From positions 1 to 64,000 of the forward strand of contig NZ_JACJJL010000020.1 of NCBI RefSeq assembly GCF_016899955.1: a DNA stretch of 64,000 bases. Reading direction: 5' to 3'. Positions 28,563 to 36,891 of the stretch are shown here, in pieces (the stretch's first letter is position 1; each line of letters begins with the position of its first letter). A model generated the notes under the pieces. It ran no database searches. It was not told the origin of the DNA and was given only the letters and a program-made list of their open reading frames with translations. Made by a program: the position numbers and the translations under genes. The stretch comes from Marseilla massiliensis. GTDB lineage: Bacteria; Bacteroidota; Bacteroidia; Bacteroidales; Bacteroidaceae.

Positions 28563-28630
28563 TGCCGTTTCGCGTTGCAAGACGGTGCATCTTGCAGTGC
28601 GAAACGGCACATATTGCCCGCCCGTTGTGG
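28563..28630. repeat. 22-bp degenerate tandem repeat array, copy B, with large palindrome
   Basis: Units with the core GCGAAACGGC repeat with a 22-bp period (ACGG at 28582 and 28604), as in copies A and C. The 49 bp at 28562-28610 are also an imperfect palindrome: the left arm GTGCCGTTTCGC...GCAAGA pairs with TCTTGC...GCGAAACGGCAC, with only a short mismatch in each 21-nt arm. Confidence 0.6.
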
Positions 28631-28929
28631 GCCGTTGGCCTTGCCGGAGCGCAATTGTAATAAATTATTTTCTTGCCCTTTGGTTGCCGGGATGCCACTG
28701 GCATTCAGCATCCGTTGGCTTTGGCATCCGAAGACACACATATTTTATATATCAATAGGCTGTTGTTGCCATGGCAGGGTGGCCTTGTGGCTCTGCCTGC
28801 CCGGCCGCATCCACGGCCAAGGCAGCCCGCCGCTTAGTGCAATGGCGGGCAATGCCCGTCTGCCAACGGGCGCATCGGCCTCGGCAATCAATCGCTCACG
28901 GCCCCATGGCGCGGCCCCCGGCCGCCGGC

Positions 28930-29349
28930 TCAGCGGTCTTTCTGTTTGAGCAGGTCGCGTATCTCGGCCAGCAGCTTCTCTTCTGCCGGTGGGGCAGGCG
29001 GCGCAGCCGGGGCGGCCTGTTTCTTGCGCGACAGCTTGTTGATGCCCTTGACAAGCATGAACACACATAGCGCGATGATGGTGAAGTCGATCATCGTCTG
29101 TATGAAGTTGCCATAGTTGATGGTGGCCGGAGCTGTGGTCTCCGGCCCGATTGCCATTGCAGGCAGCGTCAGTTTCAGTTCTGTGAAGTTAACTCCCCCG
29201 ATGAGCCAGCCTATCGGCGGCATTATTATGTCGTTGACAATAGACGTGACTATTTTGCCGAAGGCGCCTCCGATGATGACACCCACTGCCATGTCCACGG
29301 CGTTGCCCTTTACTGCAAACTCGCGGAACTCTCTCATAAATTTACTCAT
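28930..29349 (-). CDS. mscL: Large-conductance mechanosensitive channel MscL
   Basis: A 139-residue inner-membrane channel that opens under membrane tension during osmotic down-shock. The canonical N-terminus [24 protein letters not shown] gives helix S1 and TM1 (about 17-45). A periplasmic loop follows, then TM2 ([24 protein letters not shown], about 84-106) and a cytoplasmic helix after a Pro/Ala-rich linker ([22 protein letters not shown]). The gene stands alone, divergent from gapA. Confidence 0.97.
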   Translation of the reverse strand: MSKFMREFREFAVKGNAVDMAVGVIIGGAFGKIVTSIVNDIIMPPIGWLIGGVNFTELKLTLPAMAIGPETTAPATINYGNFIQTMIDFTIIALCVFMLVKGINKLSRKKQAAPAAPPAPPAEEKLLAEIRDLLKQKDR

Positions 29350-29390
29350 GCTTATTTACTTTTTATATTATTTAATACGGAATGGTGCTG

Positions 29391-29398
29391 CAAATATA
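29391..29398 (-). promoter_or_regulatory. Probable mscL -7 box
   Basis: The minus strand reads TATATTTG (TAnnTTTG), 42 bp upstream of the mscL start codon and only 12 bp from the divergent gapA box. Confidence 0.6.
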
Positions 29399-29410
29399 GA
29401 AAATATTTAG

Positions 29411-29418
29411 TAACTTTG
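29411..29418 (+). promoter_or_regulatory. Probable gapA -7 box
   Basis: TAACTTTG matches TAnnTTTG exactly and would give a leader of about 130 nt before the gapA ATG at 29553. It is back-to-back with the mscL box, so the two promoters could interfere. Confidence 0.6.
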
Positions 29419-29528
29419 CGGGCGAAAAAAGAAGAAAAGGCTGGTCGGTATGTCGCTTTTGGTGTTCATTGCTCAGTTGTGGGCGTTACCGGCACGGCTT
29501 GAAAAGAAAGTAAACAGGATATTTTTGA

Positions 29529-30563
<1,035 letters not shown>

Positions 30564-30590
30564 TCATTTTCAATGATTTGACGATAAAAT

Positions 30591-30624
30591 AAAGCCGCCC
30601 GGCATTGCCGGACGGCTTTTTTTT
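30591..30624 (+). terminator. Rho-independent terminator of gapA
   Basis: AAAGCCGCCCGGCA and TGCCGGACGGCTTT form a 14-bp stem with one mismatch, followed by a run of eight T that includes the stem end. The miaA promoter starts immediately after. Confidence 0.92.
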
Positions 30625-30626
30625 AG

Positions 30627-30634
30627 TACTTTTG
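30627..30634 (+). promoter_or_regulatory. Probable miaA -7 box
   Basis: TACTTTTG matches TAnnTTTG. It ends only 8 bp before the first ATG (30643), so the transcript would begin at or next to that codon. An in-frame ATG at 30652 would have a leader of about ten nucleotides. Confidence 0.55.
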
Positions 30635-30642
30635 CGGCAACT

Positions 30643-31563
30643 ATGGCAAAGATGATAACCATAATAGGCCCTACGGCTTGCGGCAAGACGGCTGTGGCCA
30701 CGCAGCTGGCCGTGAGGGTGGGCGGCGAGGTGATAAGCGCCGACTCGCGGCAAGTGTACCGCCGGATGGACATCGGCACGGGCAAAGACCTGGCCGACTA
30801 TGAGGTTGGCGGGCGGCACGTGCCTTACCATCTGATTGACATCGCCGAGCCGGGAACGAAGTACAACCTCTTCCAATACCAGCACGACTTCCTCAAGGCA
30901 TACGAAAGCATCCTGGCCCGGGGCGCACAGCCCATACTGTGCGGCGGCACCGGGCTTTACGTAGAGGCCGTGCTGCGGGGCTACCGGCTCGCGGCAGTGC
31001 CCGAGAACAAGGAGCTAAGGGAGCGCCTCGAAGGCAAGTCGCTGGCTGAACTGACTGAAATGCTGGCCGGGCTGAAGCGGCGCAACGGCTCGGTGATGCA
31101 CAACACCACCGACGTGGACACGGCAAAGAGGGCCATAAGGGCCATAGAGATAGAGACATTCAACGGCGAAAACCCTACGGCCGGGGCCGAACTGCCGCCA
31201 ATAGACTCGCTCATAGTCGGGCTGGACATCGGCAGGGAGGAGCGCAGGCGCAGGATAACAGAGCGGCTCAGGCAGAGGCTGGACAACGGTATGGTAGACG
31301 AGGTTAGGTCACTGCTCGAAAGCGGGGTGGCTGCCGACGACCTTATATATTATGGCCTTGAGTATAAGTATGTCACGGAATATGCCATCGGCCGCATAGG
31401 CTACGACGAGATGTTTGCGCAGCTCGAGATAGCCATACACCAGTTTGCCAAGAGGCAGATGACGTGGTTTCGCGGAATGGAGCGCCGCGGGCTGCACATA
31501 CACTGGATAGACGCCATGAGGCCTGTGGCCGAAAAGGTTGACGAGATTATTAGGATGATGTAA
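30643..31563 (+). CDS. miaA: tRNA dimethylallyltransferase MiaA
   Basis: A 306-residue enzyme that adds dimethylallyl to N6 of A37 in tRNAs reading UNN codons. The P-loop GPTACGKT is at residues 9-16, the substrate motif SADSRQVYRRMDIGTGKD follows, and the central GGTGLYVEAVLRG and C-terminal FAKRQMTWFRG are family hallmarks. Two starts are possible: 30643 gives MAKMITIIGP, 30652 gives MITIIGP. The length is normal. The kinase-like gene follows after 70 bp on the same strand. Confidence 0.97.
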   Translation: MAKMITIIGPTACGKTAVATQLAVRVGGEVISADSRQVYRRMDIGTGKDLADYEVGGRHVPYHLIDIAEPGTKYNLFQYQHDFLKAYESILARGAQPILCGGTGLYVEAVLRGYRLAAVPENKELRERLEGKSLAELTEMLAGLKRRNGSVMHNTTDVDTAKRAIRAIEIETFNGENPTAGAELPPIDSLIVGLDIGREERRRRITERLRQRLDNGMVDEVRSLLESGVAADDLIYYGLEYKYVTEYAIGRIGYDEMFAQLEIAIHQFAKRQMTWFRGMERRGLHIHWIDAMRPVAEKVDEIIRMM

Positions 31564-31633
31564 CGGCATGCGCGGACAGTGGCGGCCATGACCGCTGGGT
31601 GGCCCGCGCGGCGACAAAAGTAGAAGGTAGACA

Positions 31634-32575
31634 ATGGACAACAATATCAACGACAGCCGCTGGGGAGTGCTCTACTGCCCCAAGGGAGGGCTGGGCAAGG
31701 GGGCTGCCCAGTGGAAGAAGATACAGCGAGTGCTCGATGAGCGCGGCGTTGAATACGATTTCGTGCAGAGCGAAAACACCGATAGCGTGGAGCGGCTCAC
31801 ACGAATGCTGATCAACAACGGATACAAGACTATAATCATAGTCGGCGGCGACTCGGCCCTCAACGATGCCGTCAACTGCCTCATGGAGGCCGGGCGCGAG
31901 GTGAGGGAGAGCGTTGTGCTGGGGGTGATACCCAACGGGCTGATAAATGACTTCGCACGTTTCTGGAACTTCAAGGAGAGCGATGTGGCACAGACCGTGG
32001 ACTGGTTGATGAAGCGGCGCGTGAGAAAGATAGACCTCGGATGCATCAGGTATACCAACAAGAAAGGCGAAAACTGCCACAGGTATTTCCTCAACTGCGT
32101 CAACATCGGGCTTATTGCCGACATGATGAACCTTAGAAGGCAGACCCACCGGCTGTTCGGTTCGCAGACACTTTCGTTTGTAGTGTCTTTCGTGCTGATG
32201 CTGTTCCACCGGCTGGAATACTTCATGGACATAAAGATAAATGCCGACGAGGTGAAGCGGAAGGTGATGACGGTGTGCATAGGCAATGCCTATGGATACG
32301 GGCAGACGCCCAATGCCGTGCCTTACAACGGACTGCTCGACGTGTCGGTGGTTTACCATCCGGAGGTGACACAGCTCATAGCCGGCATCTGGCTGCTGCT
32401 CACGGGGCGCTTCCTCAATCACAGGAGCGTGCACCCTTACCGCACGCGGGAGGTCGAGATTGTAGAGACGCGGCGCGCGATGGTTGGCATCGACGGGCGG
32501 ATGATGAGCACCCCGGTGGGCTCCTACAAGGTCAGCGTGGAGCAGGAGGTGGTAAACTTCCTCATACCCGAATGA
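31634..32575 (+). CDS. Diacylglycerol/lipid kinase family protein with altered glycine motifs
   Basis: A 313-residue protein of the DAGK-catalytic fold (YegS/DgkB superfamily). Family landmarks are YCPKGGLGKG at the N-terminus, IIIVGGDSALNDAVNCLM near 67-84, VLGVIPNGLINDFARFW near 95-111, and the C-terminal NGLLDVSVV...VGIDGR. The two nucleotide-binding motifs depart from consensus: GGDGT is GGDSA (residues 71-75) and GTGND is GLIND (102-106). D73 and D106 are kept. A hydrophobic stretch (SFVVSFVLMLFHRL) lies near 180-195. It may be a kinase with unusual nucleotide binding or a non-catalytic homologue. It is probably cotranscribed with miaA. Confidence 0.85.
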   Translation: MDNNINDSRWGVLYCPKGGLGKGAAQWKKIQRVLDERGVEYDFVQSENTDSVERLTRMLINNGYKTIIIVGGDSALNDAVNCLMEAGREVRESVVLGVIPNGLINDFARFWNFKESDVAQTVDWLMKRRVRKIDLGCIRYTNKKGENCHRYFLNCVNIGLIADMMNLRRQTHRLFGSQTLSFVVSFVLMLFHRLEYFMDIKINADEVKRKVMTVCIGNAYGYGQTPNAVPYNGLLDVSVVYHPEVTQLIAGIWLLLTGRFLNHRSVHPYRTREVEIVETRRAMVGIDGRMMSTPVGSYKVSVEQEVVNFLIPE

Positions 32576-32612
32576 ACAGGCGGTGGCAGGCAGCCATTGT
32601 GGATGGGCGGCG

Positions 32613-33320
32613 TCAGCCACCGTTCTCAGAGATGAGGCAGAGCCTGTGTTCGTCGATTATCTTTATTTTCCTGCCGTCGGTAATGATGATGTTCTCTGAG
32701 GCGAGCGAGGAGAGTATGCGTATGGCGTTGCTCGTGGTCATGTTCGACATGTTGGCCAACTCTTCGCGGCTGAGGTAAATGCTCAGTGTCGAGCCGTCGT
32801 CTTCATAGCCATACTTGTTCTTTAGTATGATGAGCGATTCGGCCAGCCTCCCGCGCATGTGCTTCTGGGTCAGGTTGACCGTCAGCGCATCGGCTTCGCC
32901 AAGCATCTTGCACAGCTGGCGGATGAAGAAAACAGCCAGTTCGTTGTTTTCTTCAATTATGCTCCTGATGACGTTGATGGGTATCATGCATACCGTCGAC
33001 GCCTCGAAGGCCGACGCCGATGTCTTGTAGTTCTCGTTTACAAACGCGGCACGGTAGCTGAAAATGCCCATCTGCTCAATGACGCGGATGATTTGTGTGC
33101 GCCCGCCTACACCGTTCATGTATACTTTTATCTTGCCTTTGAGCAGGCACATGAGGTAAGTGGGCTGCTCGTTCTGTTTGTAGATGGTCTCATTCTTCTC
33201 GAATAAGTGCACCTTGATATTGTCAACGAGGTATTTTCGTTGATCTGGCGTAAGTGGCTCCCATAGCACAGTCATTGACTCCGCAATCTTCTCCTTGTCG
33301 AAATCCTCTTTTACAATCAT
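32613..33320 (-). CDS. Crp/Fnr-family transcriptional regulator
   Basis: A 235-residue regulator with a cyclic-nucleotide-binding-like beta-roll (about 25-145, YLMCLLKGKIKVYMNGVGGRTQIIRVIEQMGIFSYRAAF) and a C-terminal winged helix (about 160-228, YLSREELANMSNMTTSNAIRILSSLASENII). No Cys cluster for an Fe-S sensor is present, so it is not an oxygen-sensing Fnr. The Bacteroides carbohydrate regulator Cur belongs to the same superfamily, but I cannot say this is its orthologue. It is divergent from the glycogen operon, sharing about 240 bp of regulatory DNA that contains a 16-bp palindrome. Confidence 0.92.
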   Translation of the reverse strand: MIVKEDFDKEKIAESMTVLWEPLTPDQRKYLVDNIKVHLFEKNETIYKQNEQPTYLMCLLKGKIKVYMNGVGGRTQIIRVIEQMGIFSYRAAFVNENYKTSASAFEASTVCMIPINVIRSIIEENNELAVFFIRQLCKMLGEADALTVNLTQKHMRGRLAESLIILKNKYGYEDDGSTLSIYLSREELANMSNMTTSNAIRILSSLASENIIITDGRKIKIIDEHRLCLISENGG

Positions 33321-33348
33321 TATCCTGGCATACCATTTTTTGCTGCTG

Positions 33349-33356
33349 CAAAATTA
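33349..33356 (-). promoter_or_regulatory. Probable -7 box of the Crp/Fnr gene
   Basis: The minus strand reads TAATTTTG (TAnnTTTG), 29 bp upstream of the start codon. Confidence 0.5.
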
Positions 33357-33432
33357 CAACATTTTGATTTAATATGTGTTTCGGCCAACTGTGAATTGTA
33401 TACTGTAGGACAAAAATACTCTATTTTTATCA

Positions 33433-33448
33433 AAAAAATCGATTTTTT
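33433..33448. promoter_or_regulatory. Perfect 16-bp palindrome abutting the glycogen operon promoter
   Basis: AAAAAATCGATTTTTT is a perfect palindrome ending one base before the TTTG -33 element at 33450-33453, and 77 bp from the divergent Crp/Fnr -7 box. Its location suits an operator that touches RNA polymerase. A binder cannot be named from sequence; the adjacent Crp/Fnr protein is one candidate. Confidence 0.5.
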
Positions 33449-33449
33449 C

Positions 33450-33480
33450 TTTGCCGTGACGGTAAAAATGGCTAACTTTG
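33450..33480 (+). promoter_or_regulatory. Glycogen operon promoter
   Basis: TTTG (33450-33453) and TAACTTTG (33473-33480) are 19 bp apart, an ideal Bacteroidales -33/-7 pair. The predicted transcription start near 33487 gives a leader of about 75 nt to the ATG at 33562, and rules out the longer in-frame ATG at 33478. Confidence 0.8.
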
Positions 33481-33561
33481 AAAGTGATTAGTGGCGCTGT
33501 CCGGCCACCGGTGGCGCTGCTATGGATACTAATGATAATTAAAAACCTTAATACATGGACT

Positions 33562-35514
33562 ATGAGTTATTTACGATTTGAAAAAACTGTAATGACTAAC
33601 CTGGAGGAGTCTCTCCGCAAAGAGCTGCTACGGACGAATCGCTCGGGAGCATATTCGTGCTCTACCATCGTGGACTGCAATACGCGGAAGTATCACGGGT
33701 TGCTTGTCGTTCCGGTGCCAGAGCTGGATGATGACAACCATGTGCTTCTTTCATCTTTGGATGCCACGGTGATGCAACACGGCGCAGAGTTCAACCTCGG
33801 CCTCCATAAGTATCAAGGCAACAACTACAGTCCGACAGGGCATAAGTACATCCGTGAGTTCTACTGCGATAAAGTGCCAACCACGGTCTACCGAGTCGGA
33901 GGGGTGTTGCTGAAGAAGGAGGTTGTGTTCCAGCATTACGAGGACCGCATCCTTATCCGTTATACGTTGCTTGATGCGCATTCGGAGACGACATTGCGCT
34001 TCCGCCCGTTCCTGGCTTTCCGCAGCGTGCGGCAGTTTACGCACGAGAACTCTGTGGCCAGCCGCGAATACCACGAGGTGGACAATGGCATACGTACCTG
34101 CATGTATGCCGGTTATCCGGACCTGTACATGCAGTTCAGCAAGAAAAACGAGTTTGTGTTCTGCCCCGACTGGTATCGTGGTGTGGAGTATACCAAGGAG
34201 CAAGAGCGCGGCTACGCCTCGAATGAAGACCTCTACGTGCCAGGTTACTTCGAGATGAACATCAAGAAAGGCGAGAGCATTGTGTTCTCCGGATCGACTT
34301 CACCCATACATACCAGCGGGCTGAAGTCGTTGTTCGAAAAAGAGGTGGAGGAGCGCACGCCGCGCGACAACTTCTTCCATTGCCTGGTCAATGCCGCACA
34401 TCAGTTCCACAAGAGGGAGAAAGACGGCAAAGACCGATACATCCTGGCCGGCTACCCGTGGTTCAAGTGTCGCGCACGCGATACGTTCATATCGTTGCCC
34501 GGGCTCACCCTTGCCATCGACGAGCAGGATTATTTCGAGATGGTGATGAAGACCGCAGAGCGTGGCCTGTGCGAGTTTATGGACGGCAAACCGCTCTCCG
34601 TGAGCATATATGAGATAGACCAGCCCGACGTGCTGCTCTGGGCTGTGTGGTCGATACAGCAGTACGCCAAGCAGGTGGGCAACGCCAAGTGCTGGCAGAT
34701 GTACGGCAAGCTGCTCAAGAAGATTGTCGATTACATCATAGGCAACAAGCACCCGAACCTCAGGCTCGACGACAACGGGCTCGTTTACAGTGACGGCAGA
34801 GAGAAGCCGGTGACATGGATGAACTCCACTGCCAACGGTCGTCCGGTGGTGCCACGCACGGGTTACATCGTTGAGTTCAATGCCCTGTGGTTCAATGCGC
34901 TTAAGTTCTGTGCCGTCATGGCTTCAGAGTGTGGTGAGCAAGATGCTGCACAGAGGTTGGAAGCACGGGCGGAACTGTGCCGCAAGTCGTTCGTCGACAC
35001 CTTCCTCAACGAATATGGCTATCTGTTGGATTATGTCGATGGAGGCAACATGGATTGGAGTGTCAGGCCAAACATGATATTTGCTGTGGCGCTCGACTTC
35101 TCGCCGTTGTCCCTTGACCAGAAGAAGAGCGTGCTTGACATGTGCACACGCGAACTGCTGACGCCGAAGGGGCTGCGCTCTCTGTCGCCCAAGAGCGGCG
35201 GATACAACCCGATGTATGTCGGCCCACAGGCACAGCGCGACTATGCTTACCATCAGGGTACGGCATGGCCATGGCTCGGAGGATTTTACATGGAGGCCAG
35301 CCTGAAGCTGTACAAGCGCACGCGTCTCAGTTTCATCGAGCGCCAGATGGTTGGCTATGAGGATGAGATGAACTACCATACACTGGGCACCATATCCGAG
35401 TTGTTCGATGGAAACCCGCCTTTCCATGGCCGTGGCGGAATGTCGTTCGCCATGAACGTGGCCGAGATACTGCGCACATTGAAGTTATTGGAGAATTATA
35501 CCTATCAGAAATAA
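33562..35514 (+). CDS. Glycogen debranching enzyme (GH133-type)
   Basis: A 650-residue cytoplasmic enzyme that removes alpha-1,6 branches from glycogen. The start at 33562 (MSYLRFEKTVMTNLEESLRKELLRTN) is chosen because upstream in-frame codons overlap the -7 box. The N-terminal GDE domain (about 20-245, GAYSCSTIVDCNTRKYHGLLV) is followed by the (alpha/alpha)6 barrel (about 285-640) with AGYPWFKCRARDTFISLPGLTL and DGGNMDWSVRPNMIFAVALDFSPL. These match archaeal/bacterial-type debranching enzymes. It is first in the operon; the GT4 gene follows after 18 bp. Confidence 0.94.
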   Translation: MSYLRFEKTVMTNLEESLRKELLRTNRSGAYSCSTIVDCNTRKYHGLLVVPVPELDDDNHVLLSSLDATVMQHGAEFNLGLHKYQGNNYSPTGHKYIREFYCDKVPTTVYRVGGVLLKKEVVFQHYEDRILIRYTLLDAHSETTLRFRPFLAFRSVRQFTHENSVASREYHEVDNGIRTCMYAGYPDLYMQFSKKNEFVFCPDWYRGVEYTKEQERGYASNEDLYVPGYFEMNIKKGESIVFSGSTSPIHTSGLKSLFEKEVEERTPRDNFFHCLVNAAHQFHKREKDGKDRYILAGYPWFKCRARDTFISLPGLTLAIDEQDYFEMVMKTAERGLCEFMDGKPLSVSIYEIDQPDVLLWAVWSIQQYAKQVGNAKCWQMYGKLLKKIVDYIIGNKHPNLRLDDNGLVYSDGREKPVTWMNSTANGRPVVPRTGYIVEFNALWFNALKFCAVMASECGEQDAAQRLEARAELCRKSFVDTFLNEYGYLLDYVDGGNMDWSVRPNMIFAVALDFSPLSLDQKKSVLDMCTRELLTPKGLRSLSPKSGGYNPMYVGPQAQRDYAYHQGTAWPWLGGFYMEASLKLYKRTRLSFIERQMVGYEDEMNYHTLGTISELFDGNPPFHGRGGMSFAMNVAEILRTLKLLENYTYQK

Positions 35515-35532
35515 CAGGGGAGAGCTAAGACT

Positions 35533-36801
35533 ATGAAAGTGTTAATGTTTGGATGGGAATATCCCCCTCATGTGTTCGGTGGGCTTGCCACTGCTAACTT
35601 TGGGATATCTGAAGGCTTGCATGCTCAGGGCGATGTGGACATAACCCTGTGCCTGCCACATCCTTTTGGTGATGAGTCGCAGCACGCGGCGCGCATCATT
35701 GCTATGAATGCGGTGCCCATTGCTTGGCGTGACGTAGACTATGACTATGTTAAAAACCGCGTGGGCAACATTATGTCGCCCGACCTTTACTATAAGCTGC
35801 GCGACCATATATACGCTGACTTCAACTATATGAACGTCAACGACCTGGGCTGCATGGAGTTTGCAGGGGGCTATCCCGGCAACCTCCATGAGGAAATCAA
35901 CAACTATTCCATCATCGCCGGAGTGGTGGCCAGGGCCGAGGAGTTCGACATTATACATGCGCACGACTGGCTGACTTACCCTGCCGGCATCCACGCCAAG
36001 CAGGTTAGCGGCAAGCCTCTGTGCATACATGTGCACGCCACTGACTTCGACCGCAGCCGCGGAAAGGTGAATCCCACTGTTTATTCCATCGAGAAGAACG
36101 GCATGGACTGGGCCGACTGCATTATGTGCGTGAGCGAACTGACACGCCAGACAGTCATCAACCAGTATCACCAAGACCCGCGCAAGTGTTTCACGGTGCA
36201 CAATGCCGTTTATCCGTTGAAGCCAGAATATGCCGACATACCGCGCCCGGACCATAGCGGTGGCGAGCGCGTGGTGACGTTCCTCGGGCGAATCACAATG
36301 CAGAAGGGGCCCGAATATTTCGTCGAGGCTGCCAACATGGTGCTCCACCGAACCCACAACGTGCGCTTCTGCATGGCCGGGTCGGGCGACATGATGGACT
36401 CTATGATTTACCTTGCGGCCGAAAGGGGCATATCAGACAGGTTCCATTTCCCGGGCTTCATGCGCGGCAAGGAAGTGTATGAATGCCTTAAGGGGTCTGA
36501 CGTCTATGTCATGCCGTCTGTCAGCGAGCCCTTCGGCATATCGCCGCTTGAGGCCATGCAGTGCGGCACTCCGTCTATAATATCATGGCAGAGCGGCTGC
36601 GCTGAAATCCTTCACAACTGCATCAAGGTGGACTATTGGGATATTCATGCCCTGGCCGACGCCATTTACTCTATATGCTCCAACGACAGCCTGTTCCATT
36701 ATCTGCAGGATGAGGGCAAGAAGGAGGTTGACCAGATAACATGGATTAAGGTCGGAGCGTGGATAAGGGAACTCTACGAGCGTACGCTCGGATGGCGCTA
36801 A
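35533..36801 (+). CDS. GT4-family glycogen synthase-like glycosyltransferase
   Basis: A 422-residue GT-B glycosyltransferase. The opening MFGWEYPPHVFGGLA is the donor-side glycine motif of GT4/GT5 starch and glycogen synthases. The N-terminal half carries IIHAHDWLTYPAGIHAK. The C-terminal half has VVTFLGRITMQKGPEYF and the EX7E motif EPFGISPLE near residue 335. Placed between the debranching enzyme and GH57, it probably elongates alpha-1,4-glucan using a nucleotide-glucose donor. Donor identity is not evident from sequence. Confidence 0.92.
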   Translation: MKVLMFGWEYPPHVFGGLATANFGISEGLHAQGDVDITLCLPHPFGDESQHAARIIAMNAVPIAWRDVDYDYVKNRVGNIMSPDLYYKLRDHIYADFNYMNVNDLGCMEFAGGYPGNLHEEINNYSIIAGVVARAEEFDIIHAHDWLTYPAGIHAKQVSGKPLCIHVHATDFDRSRGKVNPTVYSIEKNGMDWADCIMCVSELTRQTVINQYHQDPRKCFTVHNAVYPLKPEYADIPRPDHSGGERVVTFLGRITMQKGPEYFVEAANMVLHRTHNVRFCMAGSGDMMDSMIYLAAERGISDRFHFPGFMRGKEVYECLKGSDVYVMPSVSEPFGISPLEAMQCGTPSIISWQSGCAEILHNCIKVDYWDIHALADAIYSICSNDSLFHYLQDEGKKEVDQITWIKVGAWIRELYERTLGWR

Positions 36802-36891
36802 CGGCCACTACCAAGTAACTATAGAGCTTAAACAACACATAATCAACTTACGGTGGAGTGATGACGGCCCACCAAAACAAACAAAAGCATT

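Larger units (their letters stand above)
28108..28929. other. Gene-free stretch between helicase and mscL
   Basis: These 822 bp contain the helicase promoter (28341-28372) and the second 22-bp repeat array (28563-28630). Overlapping open frames exist on both strands, but none has family features or codon bias like the neighbours. I see no RNA gene. Confidence 0.55.

Noticed and set aside
28244-28949. Overlapping open frames of 165-181 codons on both strands between helicase and mscL
   Set aside because: They run through the 22-bp repeat array and the promoter, overlap each other on opposite strands, and match no family.
33433-33448. Third LacI-type operator
   Set aside because: It shares only the ATCGAT centre with the two LacI sites; the A/T flanks replace the TGC/GCA half-site contacts.
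33478-33561. Longer N-terminus for the glycogen debranching enzyme
   Set aside because: The first codons overlap the -7 box of a near-ideal promoter, so they cannot be translated from that transcript; the extension has no family similarity.
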